Positions 16,116 to 21,029 of a stretch of 21,029 bases of DNA are shown here, one piece after another. Origin of the DNA: Bacillota bacterium (lineage in GTDB: Bacteria > Bacillota > Clostridia > Oscillospirales > Ruminococcaceae); NCBI GenBank assembly GCA_029550985.1, contig JAKPGH010000121.1, positions 1 through 21,029 on the forward strand, in the 5' to 3' direction. The notes below the pieces were generated by a model. The model saw nothing but the letters and a program-made list of their open reading frames with translations, made no database searches and was not told the origin of the DNA. The position numbers were made by a program, and so were the translations under genes. Position 1 is the stretch's first letter; every line of letters begins with the position of its first letter.

Positions 16116-16328
16116 ATGGGAAACGCAACCATACTCATAAGTTCGGTGACCGCTGCGATGCGGGCTCAACGGCTGCTGGAGCAGCGGGGCATCCGTTCCT
16201 ATATTCGAAAAATTGCCAATCATCCAAAGCTGGGCGGTTGCGGCTATGGATTGGAAATAGCGGGAGATCTTACTTCCGCCCTGTATTTGCTACAAGCTGC
16301 CAACATTCGGATTCTTGGCATTTTGTAG
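16116..16328 (+). CDS. DUF3343 protein, putative Se/S carrier-like
   Basis: Small soluble protein of 70 residues. It has the layout of the DUF3343 family (Pfam 'putative Se/S carrier protein-like'): a first strand and helix ILISSVTAAMRAQRLLEQRG, then the conserved glycine/cysteine motif GGCGYGLEI, whose single Cys is the candidate carrier residue. The start is ATG 16116, because AAAGGTGA lies 8 nt upstream; the GTG at 16104 falls inside that site. It is 36 nt before a cysteine-desulfurase-family gene, the usual partner of this family in Clostridia and Enterococcus, so it may receive sulfur or selenium from that enzyme (inference). Confidence 0.85.
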   Translation: MGNATILISSVTAAMRAQRLLEQRGIRSYIRKIANHPKLGGCGYGLEIAGDLTSALYLLQAANIRILGIL

Positions 16329-16364
16329 CCGGGCCTTTGTAACCTATGCGGGGGTGTAACTGAA

Positions 16365-17507
16365 ATGATTTATTTCGACAACGGAGCAACCTCTTTTCCC
16401 AAGCCTCGCGGCGTCGTTGAAGCCGTCCATCAGGCTTTGACCCGTTACGGAGCCAATCCCGGACGCAGCGGCCACGACTTGAGCATCCAGACATCCGCCA
16501 AGGTCTATGAGGTGAGGGAAGCTGCCGCAAAACTGTTCGGCGTGGAGGACCCCAGCGAGGTGGTGTTCACCTCCAACTGTACCCACGCCATCAATATCGC
16601 CCTGAAAGGATTGCTGCAACCGGGGGACCACGTCATCATCTCCGATTTGGAGCACAATGCGGTTCTCCGCCCCATTCACGCGTTGTCCCAAAAGGGCGTT
16701 GAGTACGATATTGCCAACACCTATGGCAGATGCCGCAAGACATTGGATTCGTTCTATCGCCTGATTCGCCCCAACACTCGCCTGATTGCCTGTGCCCACG
16801 CCTCCAATGTCTTTGGGATTCGGCAACCTATTGAAGAATTGGCTATGCTGTGCCGGGATAAGAATTTGCTCTTCCTTGTGGATGCCGCTCAGTCTGCAGG
16901 CGTTTTGGACATTGACGCCCCCTGCATGGGCATCGACTTTTTGTGTACCGCCGGCCACAAGGGATTGTATGGCCCTTCCGGCACCGGGCTGCTCATCACC
17001 GCTTTGGGCAGCAGCCTAAGCACCCTGATGGAAGGTGGCACCGGCAGCTTTTCGGCAAACTACGAGCAGCCTTTGGATATGCCGGACCGCCTGGAAAGCG
17101 GCACCCTCAACACCATCGGAATTCTGGGGTTGGGAGCGGGTATCCGCTTTGTGCGGGAAAGAGGGCCTGCTCAAATCTACCGCCACGAAATGAGAATAGC
17201 CAAAGAAATACTCCATCACCTCAAACGAATGCCGCAAATTGTGTTGTATACCCCCGACTTTGACGAGGGAAGTCATCTTCCGGTGCTCTCTTTCAATATC
17301 CGGGGGATGTCGTCGGAGCAGGTTATTGAAGCGCTTTCCCGCCAGGGGTTTGCGTTGCGGGGCGGGCTGCACTGTGCTCCGCTTGCCCATAAAAAGATGG
17401 GCACCTTGGAGCAGGGCACGGTTCGAATCAGCGTGGGAGCCTTTAATACAAGAGAGCAAGCTCTGATGTTATGCGAGGCCATAAAAAAAACTTGCTGTTC
17501 CAGTTGA
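16365..17507 (+). CDS. Cysteine desulfurase family protein (PLP-dependent, class V aminotransferase)
   Basis: PLP enzyme predicted to take sulfur from cysteine, or selenium from selenocysteine, and hold it on an active-site Cys; 380 residues. It begins MIYFDNGATSFPKP, the family signature of the EF2568-type subgroup. PLP lysine K199 lies in CTAGHKGLYGPSGTG, the PLP-stacking region is SDLEHNAVLRP, the cofactor Asp is in VDAAQSAGV, and the persulfide-forming Cys is C337 in RGGLHCAPLAH. The short Cys loop groups it with SufS-like type II enzymes. The C-terminus ends KKTCCSS, a vicinal Cys pair of unknown meaning. ATG 16365 follows GGGGGTG. It is paired with the DUF3343 gene; in some genomes this pair sits with selenium-dependent hydroxylase genes, but none are visible here. 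Confidence 0.92.
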   Translation: MIYFDNGATSFPKPRGVVEAVHQALTRYGANPGRSGHDLSIQTSAKVYEVREAAAKLFGVEDPSEVVFTSNCTHAINIALKGLLQPGDHVIISDLEHNAVLRPIHALSQKGVEYDIANTYGRCRKTLDSFYRLIRPNTRLIACAHASNVFGIRQPIEELAMLCRDKNLLFLVDAAQSAGVLDIDAPCMGIDFLCTAGHKGLYGPSGTGLLITALGSSLSTLMEGGTGSFSANYEQPLDMPDRLESGTLNTIGILGLGAGIRFVRERGPAQIYRHEMRIAKEILHHLKRMPQIVLYTPDFDEGSHLPVLSFNIRGMSSEQVIEALSRQGFALRGGLHCAPLAHKKMGTLEQGTVRISVGAFNTREQALMLCEAIKKTCCSS

Positions 17508-17531
17508 ATTACCGTTACAATATGGTAAAAT
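17504..17531 (+). promoter_or_regulatory. Promoter for cdaA-cdaR
   Basis: TTGAAT (17504-17509) and TAAAAT (17526-17531) are 16 nt apart; the -35 overlaps the stop codon of the desulfurase gene. The predicted transcript start near 17538 leaves an untranslated leader of about 170 nt before cdaA. Confidence 0.55.
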
Positions 17532-17545
17532 AGAGTTGAATGAAA

Positions 17546-17607
17546 GTTGATTCAAAGCGGATGCTTTGAATATCTGCGGCCCTTGCCCAATCAACGGTGC
17601 GGGCCGC
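17546..17607 (+). ncRNA. Structured cdaA leader element, possible pseudoknot
   Basis: Hairpin 1 is perfect: TTCAAAGC (17551-17558), loop GGAT, GCTTTGAA (17563-17570). Hairpin 2: GCGGCCC (17576-17582) with GGGCCGC (17601-17607). Its apical loop holds AATCAAC (17589-17595), which is exactly complementary to GTTGATT (17546-17552) just 5' of and overlapping hairpin 1. It does not match the c-di-AMP (ydaO) riboswitch as I know it. There is no strong T-run after hairpin 2, so it is not an obvious terminator. Function is inference. Confidence 0.45.
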
Positions 17608-17671
17608 TTCTGCTAGATTGTTTGTTACCCTTTAAAACACGAAATCAGGACTTTTCTAGAATCGCCATCAC

Positions 17672-17689
17672 GCCGACTGGTCGGTCGGC
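17672..17689 (+). promoter_or_regulatory. Hairpin immediately before the cdaA ribosome binding site
   Basis: GCCGAC (17672-17677) pairs with GTCGGC (17684-17689) across a 6-nt loop; an alternative GACTG/CAGTC pairing overlaps it. The ribosome site GGGAGG follows at 17695-17700. A switch between the two folds could alter access to the site; this is speculative. Confidence 0.35.
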
Positions 17690-17707
17690 AGTCCGGGAGG
17701 GTAAAGC

Positions 17708-18577
17708 TTGTCGGATATTCGGAGTGCTTTTGCCACCTTTTGGGAAAGCCTGCGTGGCATTATCAGCACGGTGGGCTTGTCGGATTTGTTGGACATCCTC
17801 ATTGTAGCGTTTTTAATCTATCATGCCGTCCGGCTGGTGCGGGAAACGCGAGCCATGCAGCTGGTCAAAGGCATTGTTTTAATATTGGCCATGTATGTCC
17901 TGGCCCTGAACTTAAATCTCACCACCCTGTCCTTTTTCATCACCAACATCCTGCAATGGGGAATTGTTGCCCTGGCCATTGTCTTCCAGCCGGAACTTCG
18001 CCGTGCTCTGGAACAGGTGGGGCGTTCAAAGTTATCCAGTTCCCTGTTCCGAGAAGAGCATGGCGACAACATTCAGGTGCATAAAATGTTGGACGCCGTG
18101 TGCTCTGCCGCCGTCCGCCTTTCGGAACACAATATCGGTGCTCTCATGGTGCTGGAACGGGAAACAAAATTGGGAGACGTCATCGGCACCGGCACCCTGA
18201 TCGACGCCGAACCCTCCGCCGAGCTCATCTGTAACATCTTTTTTCCAAACTCCCCTCTGCACGACGGCGCCATGGTACTGCGAAGCGGCCGTGTTCATGC
18301 AGCCGGGTGCTTTCTGCCCTTGTCCGCCAACGATGAAATCGGCCGGGAGCTGGGAACCCGTCACCGGGCGGCCCTTGGCATGAGCGAGGTATCCGACGCG
18401 GTGGTTGTGGTGGTGTCGGAAGAAACCGGCGCCATTTCGGTTGCCCTCAACGGCCGCCTACAGCGGAATCTTTCGCCCCAAAATCTTTCCAAACTGCTGG
18501 AAGCTAAAATGTTTAGCTCGAAGCAGGGAGACCCCTCTCCCGCCAATAAGCGTGGCTTTTGGAGGATATTCCGATGA
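17708..18577 (+). CDS. cdaA: Membrane diadenylate cyclase CdaA (c-di-AMP synthase)
   Basis: Makes c-di-AMP from two ATP at the membrane; 289 residues, slightly longer than the usual about 275. About three N-terminal membrane helices (for example DILIVAFLIYHAVRLV and GIVLILAMYVLALNL) are followed by the DAC domain from FQPELRRALEQVGR on. Catalytic DGA motif D186-G-A in SPLHDGAMVL and RHR motif R218-H-R in GTRHRAALG are both intact. A TTG start at 17708 is used because GGGAGG lies 7 nt upstream and no ATG or GTG is well placed; the first helix follows soon after. The stop overlaps the cdaR ATG by 4 nt (ATGA). c-di-AMP controls potassium, osmolyte and cell-wall balance in Bacillota. Confidence 0.95.
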   Translation: MSDIRSAFATFWESLRGIISTVGLSDLLDILIVAFLIYHAVRLVRETRAMQLVKGIVLILAMYVLALNLNLTTLSFFITNILQWGIVALAIVFQPELRRALEQVGRSKLSSSLFREEHGDNIQVHKMLDAVCSAAVRLSEHNIGALMVLERETKLGDVIGTGTLIDAEPSAELICNIFFPNSPLHDGAMVLRSGRVHAAGCFLPLSANDEIGRELGTRHRAALGMSEVSDAVVVVVSEETGAISVALNGRLQRNLSPQNLSKLLEAKMFSSKQGDPSPANKRGFWRIFR

Positions 18578-19890
18578 ACAAACCAATCAATGCGAAGCAG
18601 TTTCGTTTTAAGAAACTAAATATGAAGCAGTTGTTTGAAAACGATCGCTTCGTCATGGTTTTTTCCCTCTTTATGGCCATTTTGTGTTGGATTCTGGTGG
18701 TCATCGCCATCAGTCCTACCACACCTTTGGCCATCAACAATGTTCCGGTGCAGATTTCCCTTCGAAATGAGCGTTTGAAGGAAATGGGACTTTCGGTGGT
18801 TGGCGAAGTCGATGAACAGGTTGATGTGATGGTGGAAGGCCCCCGCTCGGTGGTAGGCAACTTAAAACCGGAAGATCTCAACATCACTGTCAGCCTTTCC
18901 AATGTCACCGAAGCCGACACCTATGATTTGGAACTGGTGCCTTTCAGCACACCAACGGACTATAAAATTTTAAGCATCCGCCCTTCCACGATACGGGTGC
19001 GACTGGACCAAGTGATTTCCAAAACCCTGAATGTGGATCTGATAACACGAGGGCTGGCTGTGGCCGCCGGTTATCAACTGGGTACCGAACAGGTATCCCC
19101 CACCGCCGTTCGAGTGACGGGCCCCGTTTCCGAGCTGGAAAAAGTGACTCGCTGCGTGGCTTCGGTTGAGCTGGCGCAACCGCTTTCCAATACCTACGCC
19201 TCCACCGTTCCGGTGAAGCTGTTAGACGCCCAGGGAATGGAGCTGGACCCGGAGGAACTTCATCTCTCCCTGGATGTGGAAAACGTCAACGTTTGGATAC
19301 CCGTGCTGCGCACCAAAGAGCTTCCTCTGCGGGTTAACTTTACCAATGTGCCCCGGGGGTTCCCCGAAAGCGAACTGCGGGAATACATGACTCTTTCCAA
19401 TCAAAGCATTCTGGTGGCCGGCCCCATTCAGAGCATGGAAAACTACAACGAAATTGTAGTGGACATCGATTTGAGAAACCTGACCCCTACCAACAACACC
19501 TTCCAATTTGACGTAACGCTGCCCTCCGAACAATTAACCAATGTGAACAACATTTCCACCGTGCTGGTGGAATTCAACACGGAATCCTGGAGCACGGTAA
19601 CCTTCCACAACATCAGCAGCATTATTCCGGTCAACCAGCCCTCCGACTTTGAAATTACCTTGCTCACCGGAAGTCTGCCCGTCACTCTGGTGGGAGATGC
19701 CGCCGTTCTTGAAAGCTTAACACCCGGCGATATTGTGGTAGAGTTGGACTTTTCCCAGAAGGAGCTGACCGCCGGCCAGGTAAGCTATCCGGTCAAAATC
19801 AGCGTTCCCACAAAAGGCCTAGTTTGGGCTGTGGGCGACGATTACAACGTTGTCATCCAGGCTCGCCAAATTGAGGGGGCGAGCGAGTAA
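18574..19890 (+). CDS. cdaR: CdaR-type regulator of CdaA (YbbR domains)
   Basis: Membrane-anchored extracytoplasmic protein that modulates CdaA; 438 residues. A short basic cytoplasmic segment precedes one membrane helix at about residues 27-47 (FVMVFSLFMAILCWILVVIA). The rest is a chain of YbbR-type beta domains, visible as repeated patterns such as VDVMVEGPRSVVGNLKPEDL, VRVTGPVSELEKVTRCVASV and ILVAGPIQSMENYNEIVVDI. The ATG at 18574 follows GGAGG and overlaps the cdaA stop; an in-frame TTG 15 nt earlier lies over that site. In many Bacillota glmM follows directly; here a terminator follows instead. Confidence 0.93.
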   Translation: MNKPINAKQFRFKKLNMKQLFENDRFVMVFSLFMAILCWILVVIAISPTTPLAINNVPVQISLRNERLKEMGLSVVGEVDEQVDVMVEGPRSVVGNLKPEDLNITVSLSNVTEADTYDLELVPFSTPTDYKILSIRPSTIRVRLDQVISKTLNVDLITRGLAVAAGYQLGTEQVSPTAVRVTGPVSELEKVTRCVASVELAQPLSNTYASTVPVKLLDAQGMELDPEELHLSLDVENVNVWIPVLRTKELPLRVNFTNVPRGFPESELREYMTLSNQSILVAGPIQSMENYNEIVVDIDLRNLTPTNNTFQFDVTLPSEQLTNVNNISTVLVEFNTESWSTVTFHNISSIIPVNQPSDFEITLLTGSLPVTLVGDAAVLESLTPGDIVVELDFSQKELTAGQVSYPVKISVPTKGLVWAVGDDYNVVIQARQIEGASE

Positions 19891-19925
19891 TCCTTGGACA
19901 AGGGTTCCTGCCTATCCAAACCAAG

Positions 19926-19953
19926 AAGCCTCCGGGTCACACCGGAGGCTTTT
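19926..19953 (+). terminator. Rho-independent terminator after cdaR
   Basis: AGCCTCCGG (19927-19935) pairs with CCGGAGGCT (19942-19950) across a 6-nt loop, followed by TTT. It lies about 36 nt past the cdaR stop. Confidence 0.85.
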
Positions 19954-20010
19954 CATATTGGAAATCTGTAAGATAAAGATGGCATTAAGGACAGATGGTA
20001 ACATAACAAA

Positions 20011-20044
20011 GCATAAAAACAGGAGCAACCTTGCGGTTGCTCCT
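20011..20044 (-). terminator. Rho-independent terminator after tRNA-Gly
   Basis: AGGAGCAACC pairs perfectly with GGTTGCTCCT (10 bp, 4-nt loop, 20021-20044). On the minus strand the stem is followed by GTTTTTATG. It lies 16 nt past the tRNA 3' end and faces the cdaR terminator. Confidence 0.88.
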
Positions 20045-20060
20045 GCGCGCTGCATATAGA

Positions 20061-20134
<74 letters not shown>

Positions 20135-20149
20135 AAAGCGACGCCACCT

Positions 20150-20178
20150 ATTATAAACGATTGCCCCATCGCTGTCAA
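20150..20178 (-). promoter_or_regulatory. Consensus sigma-A promoter for tRNA-Gly
   Basis: On the minus strand, a perfect TTGACA (20173-20178), a 17-nt spacer and a perfect TATAAT (20150-20155). The transcript is expected to start 8-10 nt before the mature tRNA 5' end at 20134. Confidence 0.92.
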
Positions 20179-20208
20179 TACAAATAAACCCATAGGTCAA
20201 ATATCAAG

Positions 20209-20239
20209 AAGCGAACCTTGCACGCCGCCAGGTTCGCTT
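20209..20239 (-). terminator. Hairpin terminator after the bactofilin gene
   Basis: AAGCGAACCT (20209-20218) and AGGTTCGCTT (20230-20239) form a 10-bp stem with an 11-nt loop, 16 nt past the bactofilin stop. The minus-strand tail (CTTGATATTTG) is only partly T-rich, so strength is uncertain. Confidence 0.6.
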
Positions 20240-20255
20240 TCCAATAGATGTCCGC

Positions 20256-20900
20256 TTATTCGTCAAAACGGTTGAAACGCTCCAGTACATCCCGAGAGGG
20301 AGAGTACATCATAATCTGGCCGTTGACAAAGGCTCCCCGCTTAATTTCCAGCTCGTCGGTAGAAATATTTCCCAGAATCGAAGAAGTGGAGCCAATGGAA
20401 ACCGTGTGGCGAATCTCGATGTTGCCTTTGATTTTGCCGTCGATTTCTGCCTGCTGTGCCCTCAAATTGCCTAATATCCATGCGTCGTTGGAAATGGTAA
20501 TGGCATCTTGGCAATGAATATTACCATCCACCTGAGCGTCGTATATGTAGGCGTTGGCAGCAGTGGTATTGCCTCTTACCTTACCGGCCACGACAATGTT
20601 GGCCTTGCAGTCAATATCTCCCAGGACTTGTCCCAGCAAGCGAATCGAATCGTCGGTTTCCACACTGCCGCGAATCACAGTATTCCTGGAAATCACCGTT
20701 TTTTCATCATCGTACAGGCTATTGCCAAAGTCCACGTAAGGGCGTTCCGGGCCTTGATTATCGTACACTTTATTGTCGTTCATCGTATCGTTTCGAGCGT
20801 CGGACCGTGTGGGGGCGGAGTTCTTTTCGTAATTTCGGTAAGTTGTTGCGCTTGGTTGCTCGGAAATCTCCTCCTCGCTGCTATCTTCAGTTAAGTCCAT
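20256..20900 (-). CDS. Bactofilin (polymer-forming cytoskeletal protein), 5' end apparently replaced by an insertion sequence
   Basis: Polymer-forming cytoskeletal protein; 214 residues if read from ATG 20900. An acidic, disordered N-terminal tail (to about residue 65) leads into the beta-helix domain, from KTVISRNTVIRGSVETDD through LLGQVLGDIDCKANIVVAGK and IDGKIKGNIEIRHTVSIG to GNISTDELEIKRGAFVNG. The regular G-x-I/V spacing is typical of bactofilins. The start is doubtful: ATG 20900 has no ribosome site and lies in a sequence resembling an IS256-type end (20889-20915), so the first few residues (MDLT) seem to come from the insertion sequence. The next ATG, at about residue 40 (MNDNKVYDNQ), also lacks a site. 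Read this as an intact polymer domain with a damaged or displaced start; it may not be expressed. Confidence 0.78.
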   Translation of the reverse strand: MDLTEDSSEEEISEQPSATTYRNYEKNSAPTRSDARNDTMNDNKVYDNQGPERPYVDFGNSLYDDEKTVISRNTVIRGSVETDDSIRLLGQVLGDIDCKANIVVAGKVRGNTTAANAYIYDAQVDGNIHCQDAITISNDAWILGNLRAQQAEIDGKIKGNIEIRHTVSIGSTSSILGNISTDELEIKRGAFVNGQIMMYSPSRDVLERFNRFDE

Positions 20901-21029
20901 ATAATTGTGTAAAATGAAGAGCCAAGACAAGGCCCCTGGTTTAGAATGGTAAGTGACCAAAACAAACCAAAACCGGAGGTGACCTTGCAATGGCTCAATA
21001 CCATGTTACCATCGACTCAGAATTACTTC
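20889..21029 (+). mobile_element. Left end of an IS256-like insertion sequence, cut by window edge
   Basis: The stretch around 20893-20915 (AAGTCCATATAATTGTGT then AAAA) closely resembles the terminal inverted repeat of IS256 as I remember it. The following 75 nt lead to a transposase-like start. The boundary at 20889 is approximate. The right end, the other inverted repeat and any target duplication are outside the window. Confidence 0.7.
20990..21029 (+). CDS. Start of IS256-family transposase (mutator type), partial
   Basis: Only 13 codons are visible: MAQYHVTIDSELL. This agrees with the usual opening of clostridial IS256-family transposases (M-[AT]-Q-[FY]-x-[IV]-T-x-[DE]-x-E-[IL]-L). The ATG at 20990 has an excellent ribosome site, GGAGGTGA, 7 nt upstream. 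The catalytic DDE residues lie beyond the window. The call relies on this short match plus the adjacent IS256-like end. Confidence 0.65.
   Translation, partial: MAQYHVTIDSELL

Noticed and set aside
17547..17807. Open frame of 86 codons across the cdaA leader
   Set aside because: It overlaps the cdaA start in another frame, has no ribosome site and looks random; the region is better read as an RNA leader.

Overview
The window looks like a chromosomal segment of a Gram-positive Bacillota, most likely a gut-type Clostridia (Oscillospiraceae-like). The signs are strong AGGAGG-type ribosome sites, occasional GTG and TTG starts, lipoprotein-anchored ABC binding proteins, a cdaA-cdaR pair, a DUF3343/cysteine desulfurase pair, a bactofilin and a GC content a little above 50% by eye. 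The genus is inference.

Layout. Positions 1-4316 (minus) hold a dipeptide/oligopeptide-type ABC importer in the order binding protein, two permeases, ATPase; the ATPase runs off the left edge. A hairpin sits between the binding-protein gene and the first permease gene. Divergent from it, 4511-6707 (plus) encodes an OmpR-type response regulator and its sensor kinase, overlapping by 11 nt and ending at a clear terminator. Positions 6788-10317 (minus) form a probable operon: DegV fatty-acid-binding protein, THUMP-type RNA methyltransferase, 4-alpha-glucanotransferase, with a good promoter at 10381-10409. Positions 10493-11211 (minus) hold an HD-domain protein preceded by a 47-codon gene. Positions 11379-14049 (minus) hold a second ABC importer (ATPase, permease, lipoprotein) of the nitrate/sulfonate/thiamine-precursor type.

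Positions 14213-15859 (plus) encode a class B penicillin-binding protein whose third active-site motif reads KTS rather than KTG. Positions 16116-17507 (plus) carry a DUF3343 putative Se/S carrier and a cysteine-desulfurase-family enzyme. Positions 17708-19890 (plus) are cdaA and cdaR, the membrane c-di-AMP cyclase and its regulator, behind a structured leader of about 170 nt. Two converging terminators follow, then a tRNA-Gly(UCC) on the minus strand with a textbook promoter, then a bactofilin gene (minus).

The right edge enters an IS256-like insertion sequence. Its terminal repeat appears to have replaced the 5' end of the bactofilin gene, so the only upstream ATG of that gene lies in insertion-sequence DNA and has no ribosome site.

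Most of the segment is ordinary core and transport content. The points most worth a second look are the cdaA leader RNA, with two hairpins and a loop complementary to the upstream flank, and the insertion-sequence/bactofilin junction.
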